From assembly GCA_050952845.1 (NCBI GenBank), contig JBMNLP010000001.1:1116001-1180000 (forward strand): DNA of 64,000 nt. The letters are read 5' to 3'. Position 1 is the stretch's first letter; each line of letters opens with the position of its first letter. Position numbers and translations under genes: made by a program. This DNA comes from JAGVSV01 sp050952845 (GTDB lineage Bacteria; Bacillota; Clostridia; Christensenellales; Aristaeellaceae). Of the stretch, positions 1 to 8,613 are shown piece by piece. The notes under the pieces are model-generated. The model ran no database searches. It was not told the origin of the DNA and saw only the letters and a program-made list of their open reading frames with translations.

Positions 1-1777
1 CGACGCCGCCCAGGACCTCCGCTGCTTCTTCGCTGGTGAAACGATAGGTATCCTTAACGCCACTGCCATCCAGAATGTCGTGGAACTGATTAAACAATGT
101 CTTCTTCCAGTACTTGCGCAGTTCATCGTATGGATACTCGACGCCATACTGCGCCGCGATGGTGTAAAGCTTTTCGACCGAGATCAGCCCAGCTTCACAC
201 AGCCGGTTTTGACGCTTGATATCGGCATGGGTCGTGTAACAGCCGTCGAAAACGAAGTTCATTTCGCCGTAGCGCACGGGCAGCAACGGAAAATCGCCTG
301 CCTCGATATAGGAATAGTACGCATCGGTGGTGCTGAACTGAATCGTCGGAGTGGTCGGGAATTCCTGCATGACGTGCACCCATTGGATATCACGTTCAGT
401 CGGTCCGCCGCCATGGTCGCCAGTGCCATAGGTCACCATGGCGTTGTCGACACCAAAATCTTTCATGCGCAGCGAGGCTCTTAGAATGCCGCGCGTATCA
501 AGATCACGGTTATATTGGGAATTGACCACTAACACACGGGAACCATCAAGGCCCACCCACCAATAGACAGGGGGGTTCTTGCTGTCGCGCAGATAGGCCC
601 ATTCGTCAGGATAACCGCTGTCGGCACGGCTTCCGACGCCCAGGCCGCAGCGCATATGATAGTAGCGGTTCAGGCCGGTTTTCTTCAGAATCTGTGGAAT
701 CGTGCCGGGATGACCGAAGGTATCCGGACACCACATAATCTCCGGAAGCTTATCAAAATGCTTCTTCAGATACTCCTTGGAATACAGCACATGGCGGACA
801 ATGGCTTCGCCATGGGCCATATTGAGATCACCTTCCACCCAAGACGAGGCTGTGATGTCCCACCTGCCTTCCTGCTCGTATTTCTGCATTTTTGCAAAGA
901 CTTCAGGGCAATCTTCTTGTGCGATCTCATAGGTTGCAGCTTGGCTTTGGGAGAAGCGGAAATCAGGATACTTTTCCATCAGATTGGTCATGGTGGTGAA
1001 GTCGCGTTTAACGATATCGCGGGTTTCCTCCATGGACCAGAACCAGTTCATGTCGATGTGGGCATGCCCGATGAGGCTGACCACGTTTTTCTTGGTCTGC
1101 TCGCGATAGCTTTCGAAAATCGCGCGGGCCTCTACGAGCGCATCGTATACTTTCAGGATGTGGCCAGTGTTGGCAGCAGTGTCCAGCAGGGCATAAGTCT
1201 TCTCTAGCAGCTCGCTGGTACCCTTGAAGTGTTCCATATACTTAAGCTCTTCGATAATGGAAGCGATGTGCATCTCATATTCCTTCACGCGGTCACTGAT
1301 GATCTGTAGCGTAAAGTTCTGGAGCCAGTAACACTTCTCATTCAAATCAAAGCGCATGGCGATGGTATGCACATTGCCTGGAACGGCAGACTGGGAGACA
1401 ATGCCTTCAGGACACTTGCAGTCCATCCAAGATCGCTCGGTGAGGATCAACTTGCCATCGACATAGATGTCCAACGGGGCAAAATAGGGATGACCGTTTT
1501 CTGCGGATATACGCAACTGACTACCCTCAACTGGAATGTCTTCACAATGGTCAGGCACGGTGACCTTTGCACGAATCCAGGTAATCCCCTGGTCACGCTG
1601 CATGACGCGGTCGACCAACGGCGCCCAATCGCTGTCATCGTAGGAAGGCAGGCAAGCTTGATCGGGATCTAAATCATCGATTTTGTACACAAACTCAGTT
1701 TCAACTCCAAACTGCTTAAGTTTTGCAATGAGCGCAAGGAGCTTTTCTTCCAACGCTTTGGGAAATCCTTTTTTCAT
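1..1777 (-). CDS. GH38 alpha-mannosidase (3' part outside window)
   Basis: Glycoside hydrolase family 38 enzyme, which removes alpha-linked mannose from oligosaccharides or glycans, probably in the cytoplasm since no signal peptide is seen. About 592 residues lie in the window and the frame is still open at base 2. The family metal/active-site motif HAHIDMNWFW is near residue 238, and WCPDTFG near residue 349 carries the expected nucleophile Asp. The region before residue 230 matches the non-catalytic N-terminal part of the long bacterial enzymes (about 1000 residues). The ATG at 1777 follows an AAGAGGC ribosome site. It lies downstream of an ABC sugar importer on the same strand, suggesting import and hydrolysis of mannosides. 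The family call is firm; the substrate is inferred. Confidence 0.93.
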   Translation of the reverse strand, partial: MKKGFPKALEEKLLALIAKLKQFGVETEFVYKIDDLDPDQACLPSYDDSDWAPLVDRVMQRDQGITWIRAKVTVPDHCEDIPVEGSQLRISAENGHPYFAPLDIYVDGKLILTERSWMDCKCPEGIVSQSAVPGNVHTIAMRFDLNEKCYWLQNFTLQIISDRVKEYEMHIASIIEELKYMEHFKGTSELLEKTYALLDTAANTGHILKVYDALVEARAIFESYREQTKKNVVSLIGHAHIDMNWFWSMEETRDIVKRDFTTMTNLMEKYPDFRFSQSQAATYEIAQEDCPEVFAKMQKYEQEGRWDITASSWVEGDLNMAHGEAIVRHVLYSKEYLKKHFDKLPEIMWCPDTFGHPGTIPQILKKTGLNRYYHMRCGLGVGSRADSGYPDEWAYLRDSKNPPVYWWVGLDGSRVLVVNSQYNRDLDTRGILRASLRMKDFGVDNAMVTYGTGDHGGGPTERDIQWVHVMQEFPTTPTIQFSTTDAYYSYIEAGDFPLLPVRYGEMNFVFDGCYTTHADIKRQNRLCEAGLISVEKLYTIAAQYGVEYPYDELRKYWKKTLFNQFHDILDGSGVKDTYRFTSEEAAEVLGGV

Positions 1778-1834
1778 ATCGCTGCCTCTTTTCAAATATG
1801 TTGTGAATACATTTTCATGGATTATTCCATGGAA

Positions 1835-2679
1835 TTACTTTATCGCGCCTGCAGTAACACCCGCAGTAATGCCTTTTTGGAAAGTGCCGTATACGATCAG
1901 AACAGGCAGCAGACCGATGAGGGACGGGACGCTGCAGCGATGTAATTGAACTTACCGACCCTGACATAGTTTTCCTGCAAAGTAAACAGGGTAACCTGGT
2001 AGGTGAATTTGCTTGGATCAGTAATGATGAGCTTGGAAACCATGAATTCGTTCCAAGCCATAGCAAAGGTGAAGATAACGGAGGTGACCAGGCCGCCCTT
2101 TGCAATCGGCAGGGAAATACGAACAAATGCCTGCCACCAGTTGCAGCCATCGATCATGGCAGCCTCTTCCAGTTCGACAATGGAAGCCTTAAAGAACCCA
2201 ATCAGAATCAGCATGGAAAGCGACAGGGTATTCGTGATATAAATCAATGTCAAGCCTGTAAATGAATTGAGCAACCCAACTTTGTTCATTATCATGTATA
2301 AAGGAATCATGTTTGCCATGGCGGGGATCATGTTGGTGCAGAGCAACACGCCATATACAAACGCGCGGAACTTCGGGGACGCTTTTGCAGTGCCATAGGC
2401 ACCCATAGAACCAATGACCAAGACCCCGATGATGGTTCCCGTAACGACGAATACGCTGTTTAGCATACCCCGCGGCACGGTAGATCTTGTCATAACAAAT
2501 GTGAAGTTCTCCAGGTAGGCCAGATTGGGTATCAACTGCGGCGGATGCTGCTTCAGAGCTTTTTCCGGCAGAAATGCGAAGTTGACAATCGACAGAACAG
2601 GAATGAGGGTAAACAGCAGGAACAATGCCAGAATACAATAGGCAACGATTACACGGATTTTATCAGAACGAGTTTGCAT
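1835..2679 (-). CDS. Carbohydrate ABC transporter permease, MalG type, frameshifted near 3' end
   Basis: Inner-membrane permease of the CUT1 sugar importer family (MalG/LacG-like), partner of the permease just upstream. It has about six hydrophobic segments and the EAA loop (EEAAMIDGCNWWQAF) that docks the ATPase. The open frame ends at 1897 after YIAAASRPSS, but another frame immediately continues with the expected family ending (IGLLPVLIVYGTFQKG and on to TAGAIK) and stops at 1835. A one-base change near 1920-1932 therefore separates the last about 30 residues. This is either a sequencing error or a real frameshift. The ATG at 2679 is preferred to the TTG at 2691, which sits directly on the AAGGAGGG ribosome site. 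Confidence 0.85.
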
Positions 2680-2700
2680 GCTTTGCCTCAACCCTCCTTG

Positions 2701-3600
2701 TTAAAGCGTATCAGGTGCTTGGGACTTGAACAGGACTACATACAGCAGAGCCATGAAGGCATTGAATCCCAGCATGAGCGTGGAAATGGCAGCACCCTGT
2801 CCCATCGCGCCTTTCATGAAGGCTGTGTTGTACATCGTTAAGCCGATAACCTCGCTGTAGCGGATCGGCCCGCCGGCAGTAAGCGCAAAGACATAGGCAA
2901 ATATATTGAAGGTAGAGATGGTGATAAAGATCATATTGGTCATGATCGTATAGCGAATCAACGGCAGCGTAATGGAAAGCAACTGGCGGAACCAGTTTGC
3001 CCCATCCACGCGAGCTGCCTCGTACAGATCGCGGGGAACATTCTGGATCGCACCCAGTTGTACTGTCATGGAGAAACCGTAACCAGCCCATATGTTTAAT
3101 AAAATAACCACATTGAGCGCAAGGTTTTTATCGGCCATCCAACCTATTGGGGCAAGTCCCAGCGCTTGCAGAGCATAGTTAATCAGGCCATAGGAGTCAT
3201 TGAACAAAAGCTTCCAGGCAGCCACTGCAAAAACCTGAGAGATTACCCAGGGCATGAATAAAATGGCGGATATAACACCGCGCATACGCTTGATATAGCT
3301 CAGCATCAACGCGGAGACAAAGCCCAGAATGAACTGGAAAGCAACAACCCAGAAGACATACTTGGCGGTGTTGCCGAGAATGATGGACAGATCACTATCG
3401 CTGAAGAACCTTGTATAGTTTCTCAGACCAACAAACTTATAGCCCTTCTTCAGCAGGGAGAAGTTGGTAAAGCTGATGTAGAAATTGAAGAACAGCGGGA
3501 AGATGATCAATGCGAAAATCAAAAAAAGTGCCGGGACCACCAGGAGGCGATACTTACGCTCCAAGCTCCGAGACAGAGAATGCCTATTATTCACCTTCAC
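2701..3600 (-). CDS. Carbohydrate ABC transporter permease, MalF type
   Basis: First permease of the CUT1 importer (299 residues, normal length for the MalF/UgpA group). It has six predicted membrane helices and an EAA loop (YEAARVDGANWFRQL) near residue 190. The start is a GTG with AAGGAGG seven bases upstream. It lies 82 bp downstream of the binding-protein gene, with a strong hairpin in the gap, and 21 bp before the second permease. No ATPase gene is present in the locus, as is common for CUT1 systems that share an MsmK-type ATPase. Family assignment is secure; substrate is inferred as mannose-containing sugar from the GH38 neighbour. Confidence 0.92.
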   Translation of the reverse strand: MKVNNRHSLSRSLERKYRLLVVPALFLIFALIIFPLFFNFYISFTNFSLLKKGYKFVGLRNYTRFFSDSDLSIILGNTAKYVFWVVAFQFILGFVSALMLSYIKRMRGVISAILFMPWVISQVFAVAAWKLLFNDSYGLINYALQALGLAPIGWMADKNLALNVVILLNIWAGYGFSMTVQLGAIQNVPRDLYEAARVDGANWFRQLLSITLPLIRYTIMTNMIFITISTFNIFAYVFALTAGGPIRYSEVIGLTMYNTAFMKGAMGQGAAISTLMLGFNAFMALLYVVLFKSQAPDTL

Positions 3601-3634
3601 TTAGAATCCTCCTTGTATCCCATACTGGATGAAC

Positions 3635-3660
3635 GTCCTGCGGGGCGAACCCCGCAGGAC
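3635..3660 (-). other. Intercistronic hairpin after binding-protein gene
   Basis: Perfect 11-bp inverted repeat (GTCCTGCGGGG and CCCCGCAGGAC) with a four-base loop, located between the solute-binding protein gene and the first permease. No U-tract follows on the minus strand, so it is unlikely to be a simple terminator. Such hairpins often stabilise the upstream binding-protein message and limit expression of the permeases. Confidence 0.65.
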
Positions 3661-3682
3661 AACAGATTCCTGGATGATTGAA

Positions 3683-4972
3683 TTACAGATCAGCGTCGAA
3701 GACGTACTCTTCCAGCTTTTTAACGGCTTCAGCCAGAGCATCCTCGGCAGTGGCTTCACCCATAACAACCTTCTGCATTGCCTGAGTCCAGTATTCGGAA
3801 GCAACAGGATAGCTGGCAACGACAGGGCGTGTCTTGGATGTGGGCAACTCACCCATGATAGCGGCACGGTACTGCTCCGGAATCCAATCGCATTCCAGTG
3901 CGCCAATGGTCTGAGTAACCGGAATCTCGCCATCTTCACCGATGCGGAGCAGCGCATATTCAGGATCAGTCAGCATGAGTTCCAAGAAGGTGTTGATATA
4001 CTCGTCCTTGGTGGTGTCTGGGGTGGTGATGGCGAAGGACCAGCCGCCGGCGTTCTGAGAGGAGATGCCGGTGTTGGGGTCTTTAGGCCACATTGCAATG
4101 GCAACATCATCAGCAAAGTCGACGTTGTTTTCCCAGTAGGTGGAGCGCCATGAGCCGTGAACCAACGTGGCGGACATGCCCTTGTTGAACAGGTCTTGAG
4201 CACCGTCATAGTTCAAAGTGAGGGATTCGGGGGGCAGAATGCCCTTGTCAAACTCTTCCTTCAGCTTGTTGAAGATACGGACAGAGGTTTCGTTGTTAAA
4301 CTGAGCCACATTATCGTCGTCAACGAAAACGTCCTCGCCTGCCCAGTAGGGAGCCAGCATGGAACAGGTGGTAGCTTCGGTGACTGCCATGGACATCGCC
4401 ATGCCGTACACATCGTTTACTTCTGCCATTTTTTCAATAGCGGTCCAGAAGCCGTCCCAATCAGAAGGCATCTCGGTGTAGCCGGCTGCCTCAAGCATGC
4501 TGGTGCGGTACCAAACAACGCCGTTGTAGGCGGTAGAGTACACAAGGCCATGGGTCTCGCCTTTGTACATCATTTCGAAAGCATCATAGTAGTCGTCCAA
4601 AATGGCCTGGTCTATACGTCCGTTCATGGCATAGGTGTAGCCTTGAGAAGCGAAAGCTGCTACCCAGTAGCCGTCCAGCATGGAGATATCCGGCAGGGTA
4701 CCTGCGGCGCCGCGCAGAAGGTAGCTGTTGTACCCATCGGTGTCGCCCTGAAGTTGCTCAAACTCAAGCTTTACGTTGGGATGACGCTTTTCAAACTCGG
4801 GCAGGATCTTGGTGACAACCTGGGAAATCTCACCGGTACTGCTGTGAACGGGGCCGCCGGGAATCCAGCTGCCACTCATCATGATGGACAGGGTGACCTC
4901 TTCCTCCGCGATGACAGGAGCCACCGTGAGGACCATTAAAAGAGCCAGGAACAGAGGGATAAGTTTTTTCAT
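3683..4972 (-). CDS. Extracellular sugar-binding protein of ABC importer
   Basis: Family 1 solute-binding protein (429 residues) that captures sugar outside the membrane and delivers it to the two downstream permeases. Residues 1-22 form a signal peptide (MKKLIPLFLALLMVLTVAPV) ending in an AxA-like site. There is no lipobox cysteine, so it is predicted to be soluble rather than a lipoprotein, which is unusual for a single-membrane Gram-positive. The family pattern is seen in the EFEKRHPNVKLEFEQ region and NAGGWSFAITTPDTTKDEY. The ATG at 4972 has an AAAGGAGAG ribosome site. A promoter lies at 5026-5054. Confidence 0.92.
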   Translation of the reverse strand: MKKLIPLFLALLMVLTVAPVIAEEEVTLSIMMSGSWIPGGPVHSSTGEISQVVTKILPEFEKRHPNVKLEFEQLQGDTDGYNSYLLRGAAGTLPDISMLDGYWVAAFASQGYTYAMNGRIDQAILDDYYDAFEMMYKGETHGLVYSTAYNGVVWYRTSMLEAAGYTEMPSDWDGFWTAIEKMAEVNDVYGMAMSMAVTEATTCSMLAPYWAGEDVFVDDDNVAQFNNETSVRIFNKLKEEFDKGILPPESLTLNYDGAQDLFNKGMSATLVHGSWRSTYWENNVDFADDVAIAMWPKDPNTGISSQNAGGWSFAITTPDTTKDEYINTFLELMLTDPEYALLRIGEDGEIPVTQTIGALECDWIPEQYRAAIMGELPTSKTRPVVASYPVASEYWTQAMQKVVMGEATAEDALAEAVKKLEEYVFDADL

Positions 4973-5025
4973 GGGTTTTTCTCTCCTTTCGTTATGTGAA
5001 GCAATCTATCGCCTCACTGTTAATG

Positions 5026-5054
5026 AATATACCATATGATTATTTTTTTGTAAA
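5026..5054 (-). promoter_or_regulatory. Promoter of the mannoside importer operon
   Basis: On the minus strand, TTTACA (5049-5054) and TATATT (5026-5031) are separated by 17 bases, about 55 bp upstream of the binding-protein ATG. Confidence 0.7.
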
Positions 5055-5064
5055 TCCACCAAAG

Positions 5065-5084
5065 GTGATTTGGCACGAAATCAC
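5065..5084. promoter_or_regulatory. Operator-like inverted repeat upstream of importer promoter
   Basis: Perfect inverted repeat GTGATTT-N6-AAATCAC. It lies just upstream of the -35 box of the importer promoter and about 38 bp upstream of the rplM -35 box. The position suits an activator of the sugar operon. The regulator is not in the window. Confidence 0.5.
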
Positions 5085-5121
5085 GAAATCCTACAGGCGA
5101 TTTCAAAAATTTGAAAAATCC

Positions 5122-5150
5122 TTGACAGGTATACATTAATTGCGTAAAAT
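5122..5150 (+). promoter_or_regulatory. Promoter of rplM-rpsI
   Basis: Near-consensus sigma-A promoter: TTGACA (5122-5127), 17-base spacer, TAAAAT (5145-5150). The predicted transcript start near 5157 leaves a leader of about 97 bases. This contains small inverted repeats (for example GCATG/CATGC around 5200) and could hold an autoregulatory ribosomal-protein leader. Confidence 0.85.
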
Positions 5151-5253
5151 AACCTTTGCATCGATAGACTCCGTTAGCCCCGGAACTATTGAACACACGG
5201 TAGCATGTGACCATCATGCCCGTAGACGTAAGGTTCTCAAGGAGGAAGTTCAT

Positions 5254-5688
5254 TTGAACACCTATATGGCGAATGCGCAAACCGTTGAGCGCAAATGGTA
5301 TGTTATTGATGCGGAAGGCATGGTGCTGGGCAGGCTTGCCAGCCCCGTTGCGAGCATTCTGCGTGGCAAAACCAAGCCCATCTACACTCCCCACGTCGAT
5401 ACCGGCGACTATGTGATTATCATCAACGCCGATAAAATCGTGCTGACGGGTAAGAAGCTTGATCAGAAGTTGTATCGACGGCATTCCGGTTACCCGGGTG
5501 GACTGAAGGAGATCAAGTACCGCAGCCTCATGGATAAAAAGCCCGAATTTGTTGTGCGCCATGCAGTAGAAGGCATGCTGCCCAAGGGACCGCTGGGGCG
5601 CAAAATGGCTAAGAAGCTGTTTGTTTACGCCGGCGGTGAACACCGTCATGCGGCGCAGCAGCCTGAAAAGCTGGACCTGAATAACTAA
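5254..5688 (+). CDS. rplM: 50S ribosomal protein L13
   Basis: Large-subunit ribosomal protein L13, 144 residues, the normal length. Recognised from the KWYVIDAEGMVLGRLAS start, the YRHSGYPGGLK-like segment and the GMLPKGPLGRKM block. The start is the TTG at 5254, with AAGGAGG eight bases upstream. Upstream in-frame ATG codons would add a tail that the family lacks and would overlap the leader. The gene is followed 15 bp later by rpsI, the conserved L13-S9 operon. One deviation is SPVAS where most L13 proteins have the pattern STxVA or similar. Confidence 0.97.
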   Translation: MNTYMANAQTVERKWYVIDAEGMVLGRLASPVASILRGKTKPIYTPHVDTGDYVIIINADKIVLTGKKLDQKLYRRHSGYPGGLKEIKYRSLMDKKPEFVVRHAVEGMLPKGPLGRKMAKKLFVYAGGEHRHAAQQPEKLDLNN

Positions 5689-5703
5689 AAGGAGATAGAC
5701 AGC

Positions 5704-6093
5704 ATGGCAATTGCAGATTTTAACGCAGTCGGTCGCAGAAAGGAAGCTGTGGCGCGTGTTCGCCTGGTACCGGGCAGCGGCAACATCCTGATCAACAAGC
5801 GCGAGTTGGATGATTACTTTGGCCTGGAAACGCTCAAGATGACCGTGCGCCAGCCTTTGGTGCTGACCAAGGTCAGCGGGTTTGACATCATCGTCAACGT
5901 CCGGGGTGGCGGGTTAACCGGCCAGTCCGGCGCCATCCGCCATGGCATCAGCCGCGCGCTGATCAAGGCCAACCCGGAGCTGCGTGCTGAATTGAAGAAA
6001 GCAGGCTTTCTCACCCGCGATCCACGCATGAAGGAGCGCAAAAAGTACGGTTTGAAAGGCGCCCGCCGCGCACCGCAGTTTTCAAAGCGCTGA
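5704..6093 (+). CDS. rpsI: 30S ribosomal protein S9
   Basis: Small-subunit ribosomal protein S9 (129 residues). It has the family start (GRRKEAVARVRLVPGSG), the GGGLTGQSGAIRHGISRAL core and the conserved C-terminal tail ending in SKR that reaches the ribosomal P site. Its ribosome site is AAAGGAGA. Co-transcribed with rplM from the promoter at 5122 and followed by a strong terminator. Confidence 0.98.
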   Translation: MAIADFNAVGRRKEAVARVRLVPGSGNILINKRELDDYFGLETLKMTVRQPLVLTKVSGFDIIVNVRGGGLTGQSGAIRHGISRALIKANPELRAELKKAGFLTRDPRMKERKKYGLKGARRAPQFSKR

Positions 6094-6112
6094 CGTATCT
6101 ATGGCATCTGAT

Positions 6113-6138
6113 CCCGGCTCATGGCAGCCGGGTTTTTT
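6113..6138 (+). terminator. Rho-independent terminator of rplM-rpsI
   Basis: Stem CCCGGCT/AGCCGGG with a six-base loop followed by six T. The end of repeat copy A1 begins at the last T. Confidence 0.9.
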
Positions 6139-6297
6139 AGTGCAAATTGCGAAAACATGGCGCACTAAGTAACATAGGATTTCTTGTTTCTGATAATAAG
6201 TGTGAGCGCTGGTGTAGAAGAGCTACAATAAGTGAGCAGCGACATAGCTGGAGAAAAAGCAAATCTACAACTGTGCTATGATAAGTAAATTGCCCTA
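6138..6297 (+). repeat. Palindromic repeat A, copy A1 (diverged)
   Basis: About 160-bp element filling most of the gene-free stretch 6139-6400. Its left end TAGTGCAAATTGCG and right end GATAAGTAAATTGCCCTA match the ends of the better preserved copies at 10816, 23329 and 34290. The middle has diverged (a partial GTGAGCAGCGACATAGC match remains). The element abuts the T-tract of the rpsI terminator. Confidence 0.7.
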
Positions 6298-6400
6298 TAT
6301 TGCCATCAGATTTCCTTGGCTAAAATCAACTCGGTCGGTTGTTCATAGCTGGGAAAGGGAAGGATAAACATTTAACCCGATTTGCTGAAAGATTCTTGAA

Positions 6401-7735
6401 TTACATTTTTCTAATTGCTCTAAGCCCCTTGGGATAGTGGTTTTTCAGCAGGCCGCCAGCGGCTTTGCCCCAGCCCAGTGCGAAACCGTGCAGCACGGGC
6501 ACAGCCCAGCCTGTCAGGTTGTCCGGCACCTGCAGCACTTCGCCGCGCTGGTAGGCACGTGCTTCCGCCATGGTGGCTTTCACCGCCTGCAGTGGTGTGG
6601 CGCCTAAAGCCAGGGCGTGGTCGGGCAGCAGCGTTTTCTGCCGCCTGTATACTGTGTGCAACCCCAACCGCAGCACCTGGACGCCATTCAGGTGCGGCAT
6701 ACGATCAGGCACATGCACCGCGGTGCTGCCCAGCACGCTGTTTGGCTTGATCATGCCGTCTATAATTTGGGCAAGCAACTTACCGGCGTCGGCCAGGAAG
6801 CTGGCATCGGCTGCCGGTACCCGACGCCGGTCTATGTTGTATTCAAACGGTATGTTGGCGTTCTTAGTCATCAGGGCGATAAAGTGCCCCTCACCTCGCG
6901 TTTTGTGTGGCCATATGCGCAGCATGCCGCTGTCAGCTTTATCCAGCCCTTTCAGGGCAAACGGTTTTGGGGAAAAATCAGGATGGGATCGCAAAAAATC
7001 TTCAATCACATCCTCGTTTTCAACTCTGTTGAACGTGCAGGTGGCGTAGGCGATCAAGCCGCCGGGCTTCAGCGTCCTTGCGGCAGCGGCTAAGATATCA
7101 CGCTGCCTTTTGGCGCAGCCTGCAGGAGCGCTCTCGTTCCAACTGAGGCGTGCCTGCGGATCCTTTCTGAACATGCCTTCGCCTGAGCAGGGGGCATCCA
7201 CCAGGACTTTATCGAATGCGCACGGCAATGCCTCTGCCAGCTGTTCCGGTGAAGCGCAGGTCACGGCAGCGCAGCGAATCCCCATGCGCTCGATGTTGGC
7301 GCTTAGTACCCGAGCGCGGGGCAGGACAATGTCGTTGCACACGATAACGCCCCCCAACAGCCGGTTAGCCAGTTGAATGGATTTGCCGCCTGGCGCTGCG
7401 CACAGGTCGAGCACCATGTCATCCGGTTGCACGTCCAGCGCCGCTGCGGCAGCCATGGCGCTAGGCTCCTGTATGTAGAACGCACCTGCGTCGTGTAAAG
7501 GGTGCGCGCCCAGCATGGAATCCTCCTTTAGATACCACGCATCTTCAGCCCATGGTATGGGGGACAAGCAATCATCTGCCGGGAAGAACCGCACGGCATC
7601 CCGCGTGCGGATGCCGCGAACGGGCGGTTGTCTGTATGTGTCTAAAAAAGCAGAAACCTCGCTACCCAGCGAACGCTCCATGGCTGGGATGAAGGCTTTG
7701 GGCAGCGGTGGCAGGGGCATAGTGTCGTTGGTCAT
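6401..7735 (-). CDS. RsmF-type rRNA cytosine-C5 methyltransferase
   Basis: SAM-dependent RNA (cytosine-5) methyltransferase of the NOL1/NOP2/Sun family, closest in layout to RsmF/YebU, which modifies 16S rRNA. The SAM-binding motif is DLCAAPGGKS (110-119). The catalytic cysteines are expected at C183 (DAPCSGEGMF) and C233 (ATCTFN). The C-terminal 150 residues resemble the RNA-binding tail of RsmF-like proteins. The length of 444 residues is normal. The ATG at 7735 overlaps the upstream stop (ATGA), so translation is probably coupled to the cdaA-cdaR operon. The exact target base is not predictable. Confidence 0.92.
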   Translation of the reverse strand: MTNDTMPLPPLPKAFIPAMERSLGSEVSAFLDTYRQPPVRGIRTRDAVRFFPADDCLSPIPWAEDAWYLKEDSMLGAHPLHDAGAFYIQEPSAMAAAAALDVQPDDMVLDLCAAPGGKSIQLANRLLGGVIVCNDIVLPRARVLSANIERMGIRCAAVTCASPEQLAEALPCAFDKVLVDAPCSGEGMFRKDPQARLSWNESAPAGCAKRQRDILAAAARTLKPGGLIAYATCTFNRVENEDVIEDFLRSHPDFSPKPFALKGLDKADSGMLRIWPHKTRGEGHFIALMTKNANIPFEYNIDRRRVPAADASFLADAGKLLAQIIDGMIKPNSVLGSTAVHVPDRMPHLNGVQVLRLGLHTVYRRQKTLLPDHALALGATPLQAVKATMAEARAYQRGEVLQVPDNLTGWAVPVLHGFALGWGKAAGGLLKNHYPKGLRAIRKM

Positions 7736-8613
7736 GGTTCCTGATGCTGCTGCTTCTGTCTATCTGCCGGATGGCGGGGAGGGATGTAGTTTTGTGGGTA
7801 GACTGGCGGCTGAAAAGCCTCCTCCTGGGAAACAGGCGGCGGTAAACCGTCCAGCATCGTTGCGCCCTCGTCTGCTTCGGACAACCTGTCGCGGATGGAG
7901 CCAATGAGGTCACCCACGCCGGCGCTACGCCGCCTGTCGCTCCTGCGTCTGCGACGGGTAATTTCGCGTGGAGGTGGTATATCGGCAGGATATCCCGGGT
8001 GCGGGCGTTGGTTTTCAGGAAACCATTCATACACATGCGCGGCGGAATGCTGCTTGGGTTCAGGTGTACTTTCGTGTGTTGATAAATAGGGCGAATCAAA
8101 TACCTGCTTTTCGTCCGGCGGCATGTAAAACTCGCCTTGCGGGGCTGGCGCATAGGCATTATAGGCCTGGTATGGCGTCTCCTGCTCCCTGGCTGGGTAT
8201 GCCGTTTGCACATATGGGGTGTCATGTTGGTAAGGCGCGGCATCCTGCCAGGCCGGGTCGTTATCATCGTATACAGCGGAATCGGTGGTAACCCAGTCTG
8301 ATATCATGTTCAGATAGTTGTCAGGCATGTCACTCTGTTCCAGGTGCCGTGCTTCCCGGGCAAGCTGCTTTTCGTGTCGCCTGCGCATCATGCTGGACTG
8401 CCATACGCGGTGCGGCTGCCAGCGTGCCAACCATACGATGTAGTCAAACGCTGTGCCGGCAACAAGCAGCACAACAATCAAAGGCAGCCACATCGCCGAG
8501 AAAAAATCCGATATGCCGCCTGCGTTGTTGACAACAGCGTTCCACAACCCGTTCGCCAGCGCCCTTGTCCAACCGAGCATGATGCTGAAAAGCCAGTTTG
8601 CAAAAGCGTTCAT
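7732..8613 (-). CDS. Hypothetical membrane protein with long disordered tail
   Basis: Not recognised as a named family. It has a membrane helix around residues 40-62 (MWLPLIVVLLVAGTAFDYIV). A basic stretch (MMRRRHEKQLAREARH) follows, suggesting a cytoplasmic C-terminal region. The remaining 200 residues are low-complexity, rich in Pro, Tyr, Gln and charged residues, with an RRRRRSDRRR cluster near residue 230. It overlaps cdaR and the methyltransferase by ATGA at both ends, so it is translated as part of the cyclic di-AMP operon. Its role is unknown; the context suggests envelope function or anchoring. Confidence 0.8.
   Translation of the reverse strand: MNAFANWLFSIMLGWTRALANGLWNAVVNNAGGISDFFSAMWLPLIVVLLVAGTAFDYIVWLARWQPHRVWQSSMMRRRHEKQLAREARHLEQSDMPDNYLNMISDWVTTDSAVYDDNDPAWQDAAPYQHDTPYVQTAYPAREQETPYQAYNAYAPAPQGEFYMPPDEKQVFDSPYLSTHESTPEPKQHSAAHVYEWFPENQRPHPGYPADIPPPREITRRRRRSDRRRSAGVGDLIGSIRDRLSEADEGATMLDGLPPPVSQEEAFQPPVYPQNYIPPRHPADRQKQQHQEP

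Noticed and set aside
2679..2691. TTG start for the MalG-type permease at 2691
   Set aside because: The TTG directly touches the AAGGAGGG ribosome site, leaving no spacing; the ATG at 2679 is better placed.
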